Source: CAZEHJ01 sp964512485 (GTDB lineage Bacteria; Bacteroidota; Rhodothermia; Rhodothermales; UBA10348). From it: a stretch of 31,098 nucleotides of DNA. A program made the position numbers and the translations under genes. Below, one piece after another: positions 1-6,709 of this stretch. Position 1 is the stretch's first letter, and every line of letters starts with the position of its first letter. Location of the stretch: NCBI GenBank assembly GCA_964512485.1, contig CAZEHJ010000040.1, forward strand, positions 1-31,098, read 5' to 3'. The notes beneath the pieces are model-generated. The model did not search any database. It saw nothing but the letters and a program-made list of their open reading frames with translations, and had not been told where the DNA came from.

Positions 1-24
1 ATGTCACCCGCAACCTTGCCATAA
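1..24 (+). CDS. C-terminal end of an upstream gene (partial)
   Basis: Frame 1 is open from the first base and ends at a TAA at 22-24, giving only seven residues before the stop. A perfect Shine-Dalgarno (AAGGAGGT, 23-30) directly follows and overlaps the stop, which is the usual layout for the end of one operon gene and the start of the next. The identity cannot be told from seven residues. By context it would be another component of the respiratory operon. It could also be chance open frame. Confidence 0.35.
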   Translation: MSPATLP

Positions 25-35
25 GGAGGTCAATC

Positions 36-560
36 ATGAGTATGCATCCCCCCCCTAAAGACTGGTTTGTCCCGCCAGCAGGTCCGGAAAGACTATGGAT
101 CGGCGTGGGACTTATCTGGTGCCTCGTGATGTTTATCGCGATGCCTTATGCCCACTTCAAGGGCAAGCAAAATTCGACCGGCGAATCCTACGCTGTTGAC
201 AAGGTCCAATTCCAGGCCCGTGTAGATCAGCAGGTTGCGACCAATCAGGTCGGCGAAATGAATGGAATTCCGATCGTTGAGCCGTCTCCAGGCGGAGACG
301 TTTATCTGGTCGGTCGTATGTGGAGCTGGTACCCGATCCTCAAACTGAAGCAGGGTCAGGAATATCGTCTTCACATCTCTTCTACCGATTTACAACATGG
401 ATTCGGGCTTCTACCGATGAACATGAATTTCCAGGTTTTGCCTGGATATGATCACGTTTTGACCATCACACCGACATCGGTTGGTGAGTTTCAAATCATC
501 TGTAACGAATTCTGCGGTATCGGGCATCATCTGATGACCGGTCGCATCATCGTCGAATAA
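36..560 (+). CDS. CuA-containing heme-copper oxidase/NO reductase subunit II
   Basis: Subunit II of a heme-copper reductase. It accepts electrons at a binuclear CuA centre on the periplasmic side and passes them to subunit I. The protein has 174 residues, a single N-terminal membrane anchor (about 20-40) and a C-terminal cupredoxin domain. The whole CuA ligand set is visible: His121, then C156-x-E158-x-C160-G-x-G-H164-x-x-M167. It is short and lacks a fused cytochrome c domain, resembling ba3-type (B-family) or CuA-NOR subunit II. The start is fixed by the perfect Shine-Dalgarno at 23-30. Subunit I follows after 10 bp. CuA identity is very secure; whether the enzyme reduces O2 or NO depends on subunit I. 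Confidence 0.93.
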   Translation: MSMHPPPKDWFVPPAGPERLWIGVGLIWCLVMFIAMPYAHFKGKQNSTGESYAVDKVQFQARVDQQVATNQVGEMNGIPIVEPSPGGDVYLVGRMWSWYPILKLKQGQEYRLHISSTDLQHGFGLLPMNMNFQVLPGYDHVLTITPTSVGEFQIICNEFCGIGHHLMTGRIIVE

Positions 561-570
561 GAGGTCCGAT

Positions 571-2289
571 ATGACAAACTTTCTACCCGGACGCTCTCGA
601 CAATGCGGCACTACAGGGTTACCTGTATGCCTCGATGCGTCCTTCTTCATCAAGGCCAATGCCGTACTTGCAGTCGTCTGTCTGCTGATCGGTGGCATTG
701 GTGCGATTCTGCTGGGTCTGACGCGCTGGCCGGCTCTGCACCTGCTCAACGATGTGATGTACTATCGCGTCCTGACGCTGCATGGAATCGACATGCTGAT
801 CTTCTGGATTCTATTCTTTGAAGTCGCGGTACTGTACTTCGCGTGTACAAGCCCGCTGAATTCAAGGCTGTTTTCCAAAAAAGTCGCTTGGGTGTCGGTG
901 ATTCTGATGTTCATCGGGGCAGCCATGACAAACGTCATGATCCTGCAAGGGAAGGGCGATGTCCTCATGACATCGTATCCGCCGCTGATGGCTCATCCAT
1001 TGTTCTATCTGGGAATAATCCTTGTGGCCGTGGGGGTTATAGTGGCTTTGTTCAACTTCTTTGCTACGATCTATATCGCGGGTCGTGATAAGACGTACGA
1101 AGGATCAATGCCGCTTGTCACCTTCGGTGCGCTGGCCGCTGCTATCATCGCAGTCTTTACTCTGCTTCACGGTGCGACCGCACTCATTCCAACCTTCACG
1201 TGGAGTATGGGATGGACGCCGCAGCCTGATGCCGGGTGGTATCGACTGGTCTGGTGGGCACTCGGGCACCCTGCGCAGCAGGTAAACCTGTGTGCCATGG
1301 TCGCCATCTGGTACTTCCTCGGTTCTGTCACGACAGGCGCCAAACCGCTCAACGAAACCGTCAGTCGCGCGGCATTCCTTCTCTACATCCTGTTCATCAA
1401 CTTGGCTTCGGCTCACCACTTGCTGGTTGATCCCGGTCTGGGCGCATCCTGGAAAATCTGGAATACTTCCTATGCCATGTACCTCGCCGTACTCGCATCG
1501 CTGGTTCACGGATTTACCGTTCCTGCGTCGATGGAAGTCGCTCAGCGACTCAAAGGATTCGGAAAAGGCATGTTCGACTGGTTGGTCAACGCTCCTTGGA
1601 AAGATCCTGGATTCTCATCCGTTGCTCTTTCAATGATCATCTTCGGATTCATCGGCGGAATCACGGGTGTCACGATCGGAACCGAGCAGATCAATATCAT
1701 CGCCCACAACACGTTGCGTATTCCCGGTCACTTTCATGCGACCGTGGTAGGGGGAACGACGCTGGCGTTCATGGGGCTGACGTACTACGTCGTACCGTTG
1801 ATATTCCAGAGGGAGTTCTACATGAAAGGACTTCTTCGTCTCCAACCCTACATCTTTGCCGTCGGAATCGTGGTTATGTCCATGGGAATGTCATTCGCCG
1901 GTTCATACGGCGTACCACGCCGCCATTGGGACGTCGATTTTGCCGGAGCCGTGTTGCCAGCTGGATTTGATTCAGCCGCACACATGATGCTCGGAGTGCT
2001 TGGAATCGGTTCGGTTCTGGCCTTCCTCGGCTTGATCATCTTCATTCTTCTCACAGTTGCAGCTGTCTTCTTCGGCAAATCGCTGAAAGATTCCAAGTGG
2101 GAGACATGGCAGAGCGAAGCCGCGATGGCGAAGAACCGTGAGGTCTACATGAAACGGGATGAGGAATACGAAGAAGCTTCTCACAATGTGAAAGGCACGC
2201 TTGTAATCGTGTTCATCCTCTTGATTTCGTTCGTGGTCTACTACTTCGCCAACTGGAAGGCATTGACGGACGTCTGGTTCGTGAGATAG
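571..2289 (+). CDS. Heme-copper reductase subunit I lacking the active-site Tyr, probable CuA-type nitric oxide reductase
   Basis: Catalytic subunit, 572 residues, about 12 membrane helices. Visible ligands are His71 (low-spin heme, LTLHG), His233 (CuB, in GHP), His282-His283 (CuB) and His387/His389 (GHFH, high-spin and low-spin heme). In O2 reductases the helix with the first CuB histidine reads H-P-x-V-Y, and that Tyr is cross-linked to His. Here it reads H-P-A-Q-Q, so Gln237 sits at the Tyr position. Loss of this Tyr is the hallmark of NO-reducing family members, and nirS lies downstream. The NorB glutamate pattern (H-x-x-x-E) is absent, so this is not classical cNOR/qNOR. The start is preceded by GAGGT at 561-565. 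NO reduction is inference; a divergent terminal oxidase remains possible. Confidence 0.85.
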   Translation: MTNFLPGRSRQCGTTGLPVCLDASFFIKANAVLAVVCLLIGGIGAILLGLTRWPALHLLNDVMYYRVLTLHGIDMLIFWILFFEVAVLYFACTSPLNSRLFSKKVAWVSVILMFIGAAMTNVMILQGKGDVLMTSYPPLMAHPLFYLGIILVAVGVIVALFNFFATIYIAGRDKTYEGSMPLVTFGALAAAIIAVFTLLHGATALIPTFTWSMGWTPQPDAGWYRLVWWALGHPAQQVNLCAMVAIWYFLGSVTTGAKPLNETVSRAAFLLYILFINLASAHHLLVDPGLGASWKIWNTSYAMYLAVLASLVHGFTVPASMEVAQRLKGFGKGMFDWLVNAPWKDPGFSSVALSMIIFGFIGGITGVTIGTEQINIIAHNTLRIPGHFHATVVGGTTLAFMGLTYYVVPLIFQREFYMKGLLRLQPYIFAVGIVVMSMGMSFAGSYGVPRRHWDVDFAGAVLPAGFDSAAHMMLGVLGIGSVLAFLGLIIFILLTVAAVFFGKSLKDSKWETWQSEAAMAKNREVYMKRDEEYEEASHNVKGTLVIVFILLISFVVYYFANWKALTDVWFVR

Positions 2290-2316
2290 AAAACGCGAAC
2301 CAGTCATAATGGCTGA

Positions 2317-2362
2317 TTTCGGTGCGGGAGAAGGTCGTATTACGACCTTTCCCGCACCGAAA
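2317..2362 (+). terminator. Long inverted repeat after subunit I
   Basis: Arms of about 22 bp (TTTCGGTGCGGGAGAAGG... and its complement ending CCGCACCGAAA) pair with a single bulge and a very small loop. There is no T-run after it, so it may be a weak terminator, an RNA-stabilising hairpin or a processing site that sets different levels for subunits I/II and for the downstream genes. Confidence 0.5.
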
Positions 2363-2458
2363 CCCGGCCGATAGACCGCCCCCAAGACTCAACCAGATTT
2401 GTTGACGAGGGGTATATATTGCAGTGGGGATTCGAATCGTTCACCCTGGTTCTCCCTC

Positions 2459-3454
2459 ATGACACAAGTGTCAAACGATATGCCCGGAACCGATCATCCC
2501 GAAACGAGCCGTTTCGGGCACTTTATGACATCATGGCCTTTCCCGGTCGTGGTAATCTCGATTCTGATCTCGATGATTTCGTTTTTCATCGTGATCCTGT
2601 TGATACCCTCCGGTGATTCAGCAGCATCTGCGTTCGCCACAGACTTCAAGGTGTGGTGTTTCGACTATGATCCTGCGACCGGCGAGATGGCATGGGGATA
2701 CCTTTACATGTATCTGGTACAGCCGTTCATCATTTCTGTGGTGATTTACGCAATCTGGAGTCAGCCGTTGAAGGAGCTCAAACGGGAGGGCATTCGCCAG
2801 GCGATTCCGTATTTCTTGACCGGAGCTGGAATCGTTCTGATTCTTGCCATGACACTTCCGTACGTGGGCTCGTCAACGGCAGGTAGTTATGGACAGAATG
2901 TCTTCGAGCCGGATAGACTCAGGACATCTTTCATGGCGCCGCCCTTCGATTTCGTGGATCAGGAAGGGCAGCCGACCTCATTGATGCCCAATGACGGCCA
3001 TATCGCCATCGTCACGGGCGTTTACACGTCCTGTGGCGACACCTGTCCGTTGATCGTCCAACAGATTTACCGGGTCATGTATCGGCTCAACGAAGAGGAG
3101 CGATCCAGAGTCCGCGTGCTGGCTCTCACGCTTGAGCCGCATGTCGATACTCCGGCAATGATGAAAGCGATGTTGACGGCCCATGGTGTCGATCAATCGT
3201 ACTTCAAGGGGCTCACAGGTCCAGTGGATTCGGTGGAGCCGGTTCTGAATGCCTATGGATTCGCCAAGGCCCGAAATGAAGAGACCGGTGTCCTCGAACA
3301 CGTAAATCTGATCAATGTCATCGATAGTCAGGGACGCCTCGCGTTCAGATTTTCGCTCGGGCAGTTGCAGGAGCAATGGCTTGAGCAGTCCATCAAGTAT
3401 CTCGCGGCTGAACTATCAGAGTCGGAAGCTGAGAATCAGACTTCGGACGGATGA
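2459..3454 (+). CDS. Membrane-anchored SCO1/SenC-type copper chaperone with N-terminal multi-helix domain
   Basis: A thioredoxin-fold SCO domain (about residues 150-320 of 331) carries the copper-binding C-x-x-x-C (SCGDTC) and the downstream conserved His in LEHVNLINVID. SCO proteins deliver or reduce copper for the CuA centre, which fits the CuA subunit two genes upstream. Unusually, it is preceded by about three membrane helices (near 25-50, 85-105, 120-140) with a short WCFDYDP-containing loop, rather than the usual single anchor. The frame is open from a TTG at 2399, but the ATG at 2459 is the better start because the hydrophobic region follows and the earlier part is unlike a leader; no strong ribosome site decides it. 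Its stop overlaps the next start (ATGA, 3451-3454), implying translational coupling. Confidence 0.85.
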   Translation: MTQVSNDMPGTDHPETSRFGHFMTSWPFPVVVISILISMISFFIVILLIPSGDSAASAFATDFKVWCFDYDPATGEMAWGYLYMYLVQPFIISVVIYAIWSQPLKELKREGIRQAIPYFLTGAGIVLILAMTLPYVGSSTAGSYGQNVFEPDRLRTSFMAPPFDFVDQEGQPTSLMPNDGHIAIVTGVYTSCGDTCPLIVQQIYRVMYRLNEEERSRVRVLALTLEPHVDTPAMMKAMLTAHGVDQSYFKGLTGPVDSVEPVLNAYGFAKARNEETGVLEHVNLINVIDSQGRLAFRFSLGQLQEQWLEQSIKYLAAELSESEAENQTSDG

Positions 3455-5688
3455 AAAATCTTGAACCCTATATCAGCAATGATTCGTCACCGCAGCTGAA
3501 TCTGGATCGGATAGGTGAGGCCCGGGCACTGCCACCGGTGCGGGGAGAAGTGATACTTCGACCTCTGGAGAGCATCTGGATTCGGCTGGCTGGGTTGGTC
3601 TCCCGGGCGTTTCCTCGTGAGTTCAATCCGTTTGCTCAACTGGGTGCCGTTGCGAACACGATGTTCATTATCGCTCTGGTTTCGGGCATCATGTTGCTGT
3701 TCTGGTACAGTCCGAGTGTCAACAGCGCCTATGATTCCGTTCTGGCGATGCAGGAGTCACCATTTCTGGCAGAGTTGATGCGCTCACTCCATCGCTACAG
3801 CTCGGACGTTTGTTTGCTGTTCATTGTCCTACATGCTTTTCAGATGTTGGGCTCGCGCAAATTTGGCGGAGCAAGATGGGTAGCCTGGATAACGGGAATG
3901 TTGCTGCTCGGAATGGTATGGGTAGATGGTTGGACCGGGTACTGGCTGGTCTGGGATGAGCGGGCGCGGCAGATCGCATATGGAACGGCCGTCTTTCTTG
4001 ATGTACTGCCGGTGTTTCCTGATCCACTGCTTCGGTCATTTTTGACAAATGACAGCCTGAATTCACTGTTTTTCTTCCTCATCTTCTTTCTGCATATGCT
4101 GATCCCGGTCGCCATGGCGGCGTTTCTTTGGATTCACATCATGCGACTCAACGCGGCGCGGTTCTTCACCAGCCTGAAGATGAGTGCAGCGCTGACAGGG
4201 GTACTCCTGGCCGTTTCACTCCTGTACCCCGCTACCATTGCAGGTCCAGCGGATATGTCAGTAGTGCCGCAGGATCTGCAGATAGACTGGTTGTTCATGA
4301 TGCCGCTGCTCTTTACCGAACGGTTGGGTGGTGGGATGCTCTGGCTGCTTCTGTTCTTCTGTACGATCGGGCTCTGGGGTATTCCGTGGTGGCTGACGAA
4401 GAAAAAGCCAGAGGCTGCAAAGGTAAATCAGGCCAGCTGCAACGGATGTACCCAATGTTTTCAGGATTGCCCGTTCAATGCGATCGAGATGGTGCCCGAT
4501 GAGCAGGGCCGCACAGACACCGGGGAGGTGGCCTTTGTCAACGTTTCCAAATGTGTTGGATGTGGAGTATGTGTTGGATCCTGTGATTCTTCCTCGATAT
4601 CGCAACTGACATTGCCAGTTCTGGATGTGCGCAAGTTTGTATCGAATCTGGAGGAAGATTCTCGCCACGTGGCGTTCATATGTTCTGAATCCGCCGGAGA
4701 ACGCTTCAAAACAGACGCTGATGGTCGCTGCTATGACTTGCCCGGCTATCGGGTCGTGCCGGTTCCTTGCGTTGGGTGGGTCCACATGCTGACGATAGAG
4801 AGAGCGCTGCGTCGAGGAGCTCAGGGAGTCCTGATTGCCGGTTGCGGAGTGGACCCGGCGTGCCGACTGGGCACTGAGTGGACACAGGACCGCCTCAACG
4901 GTGATCGAGAGCCATGGCTGCGGACAGATCATGTAGATGAGTCCAAGGTGACCTATGTCCGCTACGACAGGACCGACCCCCACGGCTTGATAGAAGCCGC
5001 TGAGGCCTTCAGAACAGGTCAACCGGTCAAGCGATTCAAGAGGATGCCCGGTAAAATCCAGCGGGCTGCTGTCGCCCTGACGTTTGTTTTGATCTTGACG
5101 GCTTCCACTCTTTTCCTTTCGGATGGACCGTACAAGACCCCTGTCGCAGAAATGGGAGAGTTTCTGGTCTCGTTCAAGTTTCCTGGAGATGTGGTGACGA
5201 CATCGCAAACGGATGAGGACGCAGACGATCAGGACGCAGACGATNNNNNNNNNNNNNNNNNNNNNNNNNNNNNNNNNNNNNNNNNNNNNNNNNNNNNNNN
5301 NNNNNNNNNNNNNNNNNNNNNNNNNNNNNNNNNNNNNNNNNNNNAGGACGCAGACGATCAGGACGCAGACGATGAGGGCGTCTTGCCGCACATGAAACGT
5401 AAACGACCTGTTGAGAGGATGCGTGTGCCTGTTCGCTTGCGTGTGACCGTGGATGATTCTGTCAACGTGGAGGAGTCGTACGCTCCAGGCGGGTTGTTTG
5501 GTGATGGTCTGTCTATCGGAATCTCAACTCTGGATATTGACCCCGGAATGCATCGTGTAGAAGTGCTGATCGATGCATCGGCTGACCCTGAGAATTGGGA
5601 ATATCGATGGGCATCTACGTTGAATCTGAACGGCGCTGAAAGACGGGTACTGCTCTTTGATGAAGACGGTCGATTCACTCTGTATTGA
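3451..5688 (+). CDS. Cytochrome b - 2[4Fe-4S] ferredoxin - MvhD-like fusion protein with acidic repeat and C-terminal domain
   Basis: A multidomain membrane redox protein. Residues about 45-310 form a cytochrome b/b6 N-terminal domain with both bis-His heme pairs at the canonical 14-residue spacing (His114/His128, His215/His229). Residues 330-378 form a 2[4Fe-4S] ferredoxin (C330xxC333xxC336xxxC340 and C368xxC371xxC374xxxC378). Residues about 405-520 resemble the MvhD/FlpD hydrogenase iron-sulfur delta subunit, with Cys at 411, 427, 440, 465 and 471. A further helix (about 536-556) precedes a 15-bp-unit DADDQ repeat holding the 100-N gap, then a C-terminal domain of about 100 residues of unknown type. 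No hydrogenase or Hdr genes are near. It is coupled to the SCO gene by ATGA overlap. Inferred role: electron transfer between cytoplasmic iron-sulfur donors or acceptors, membrane hemes and the quinone pool or reductase. The direction is unknown. Confidence 0.88.
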   Translation: MKNLEPYISNDSSPQLNLDRIGEARALPPVRGEVILRPLESIWIRLAGLVSRAFPREFNPFAQLGAVANTMFIIALVSGIMLLFWYSPSVNSAYDSVLAMQESPFLAELMRSLHRYSSDVCLLFIVLHAFQMLGSRKFGGARWVAWITGMLLLGMVWVDGWTGYWLVWDERARQIAYGTAVFLDVLPVFPDPLLRSFLTNDSLNSLFFFLIFFLHMLIPVAMAAFLWIHIMRLNAARFFTSLKMSAALTGVLLAVSLLYPATIAGPADMSVVPQDLQIDWLFMMPLLFTERLGGGMLWLLLFFCTIGLWGIPWWLTKKKPEAAKVNQASCNGCTQCFQDCPFNAIEMVPDEQGRTDTGEVAFVNVSKCVGCGVCVGSCDSSSISQLTLPVLDVRKFVSNLEEDSRHVAFICSESAGERFKTDADGRCYDLPGYRVVPVPCVGWVHMLTIERALRRGAQGVLIAGCGVDPACRLGTEWTQDRLNGDREPWLRTDHVDESKVTYVRYDRTDPHGLIEAAEAFRTGQPVKRFKRMPGKIQRAAVALTFVLILTASTLFLSDGPYKTPVAEMGEFLVSFKFPGDVVTTSQTDEDADDQDADDXXXXXXXXXXXXXXXXXXXXXXXXXXXXXXXXXXDADDQDADDEGVLPHMKRKRPVERMRVPVRLRVTVDDSVNVEESYAPGGLFGDGLSIGISTLDIDPGMHRVEVLIDASADPENWEYRWASTLNLNGAERRVLLFDEDGRFTLY
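5218..5373 (+). repeat. 15-bp tandem repeat (DADDQ-coding) interrupted by an assembly gap
   Basis: Unit GACGCAGACGATCAG occurs on both sides of the N run, in the same phase. The left copy stops after GAT and the right side resumes at AG of the CAG codon, so the missing length must be 1 + 15n bases. This keeps the reading frame for every n, so the gene is probably intact whatever the real copy number. The repeat encodes a very acidic linker between the last membrane helix and the C-terminal domain. Confidence 0.9.
5245..5344. other. Assembly gap (100 N)
   Basis: Exactly 100 N, the conventional unknown-length scaffold gap, inside a tandem repeat that probably collapsed or broke the assembly. 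Confidence 0.98.
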
Positions 5689-5703
5689 GCGAAAAAGAGT
5701 GTC

Positions 5704-6573
5704 TCAGGTCCTCTGAGAATCCATGAGTATATCGTCCTCTGATTCCGGGCGTTCCCTGTAGGGTTGAAAGGGAATGAGCATCAGGTTTACTACGTCGTCA
5801 CTTCCACCTTCGTCCATGTGCGTTTCGATTCCGTAGATCAGCTCTGTCGTATTTCCCACCTCCGCAAAGGTCCTGAATGCATGATCCCAGAGAGAAAATA
5901 TGTTGCCGTAGTTGGTATCTGAGTAGGGCTGACGGTAATGATGGTGCACTTTGTGCATGTCTGGCGTGACCAGTACCCAGGAAAGAACACGATCAAGGGA
6001 TTTGGGCAGTTGGAAATTCGCGTGGATGAATTGCGACCAGAGTGCCGACACGGTCTGGTAGATGAACACGACCGCAATTGGTGCGCCCGCCGCCACGACG
6101 GCAATAATCGTGAATGCAGCTCGGAAGACGCTTTCGATGGGATGATGCCTCAGGGCTGATGTCACATCGATATGCTGGTCCGTGTGGTGAATCAGATGAA
6201 AGCGCCACATCCATCTGACATTGTGCTGAACCCAGTGGACAAGCCAGGCGCCTACCAGGTCCAGAATCATAATTCCAACAATTACGGAGAGCCAGAGTGG
6301 AATCTGAGCCGGCGATAACCACTGCATCGCGCCGAGTTCTGTGGCTACCACCCAGTCCGCGGTCATCACGATGAGAAAGGCCAACCCGAAGTTGACGAGC
6401 ATGGTCGTCAGGGTAAAAACAATGTTGACTGCAGCGTGGCGAAATCGTGGATAGGAAGAGCGGAAAAGAGGGACGGCTCCTTCGACAACCCAGAAAAGAA
6501 GCAAACCGGAGGCAAGCACAATGGTGCGGTATGAGCTGGGTATCTCTTCAAAAAACGAAAGAATCGATTCCAT
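5704..6573 (-). CDS. Fatty acid hydroxylase / sterol desaturase superfamily membrane protein
   Basis: A 289-residue integral membrane di-iron oxygenase. The histidine clusters of the family are present: H113xxxH117, H126xxH129-H130, H143-H144, H184 and H207xxH210-H211-H212. Hydrophobic segments lie at about 15-37, 52-75, 90-112 and 155-180. Such enzymes hydroxylate or desaturate lipid substrates (fatty acids, sterols, carotenoids) using O2; the substrate cannot be told from sequence. It converges on the cytochrome b fusion gene with 15 bp between stops, so it is not part of that operon. The family call is firm, the substrate unknown. Confidence 0.88.
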   Translation of the reverse strand: MESILSFFEEIPSSYRTIVLASGLLLFWVVEGAVPLFRSSYPRFRHAAVNIVFTLTTMLVNFGLAFLIVMTADWVVATELGAMQWLSPAQIPLWLSVIVGIMILDLVGAWLVHWVQHNVRWMWRFHLIHHTDQHIDVTSALRHHPIESVFRAAFTIIAVVAAGAPIAVVFIYQTVSALWSQFIHANFQLPKSLDRVLSWVLVTPDMHKVHHHYRQPYSDTNYGNIFSLWDHAFRTFAEVGNTTELIYGIETHMDEGGSDDVVNLMLIPFQPYRERPESEDDILMDSQRT

Positions 6574-6651
6574 GTCCGGTTTTGCCTTGTCTGGAGCTGT
6601 TTATTCGGCTGGTACTTATCCGGCCTAGTGTACAAGATACATTACATGAAA

Positions 6652-6684
6652 GAGGCGGGGGCAGGCGAGGCCTGCCCCCGCCTC
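6652..6684 (-). terminator. Hairpin terminator of the TonB receptor gene
   Basis: A perfect 15-bp stem (GAGGCGGGGGCAGGC and its complement) with a 3-base loop, 25 bp beyond the receptor stop on the - strand. On the - strand a short TTT follows, so the U-tract is weak. Confidence 0.75.
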
Positions 6685-6709
6685 CCGGACGGGCAATATG
6701 GAGAGATTA

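Noticed and set aside
1105..1509. Open - strand frame in the subunit I gene
   Set aside because: It is antisense to conserved heme-copper ligands and has no ribosome site or domain.
4258..5391. Long open frame on the - strand inside the cytochrome b fusion gene
   Set aside because: It runs antisense to clear heme and cluster motifs, spans the N gap and has no domain sense; it is a shadow.
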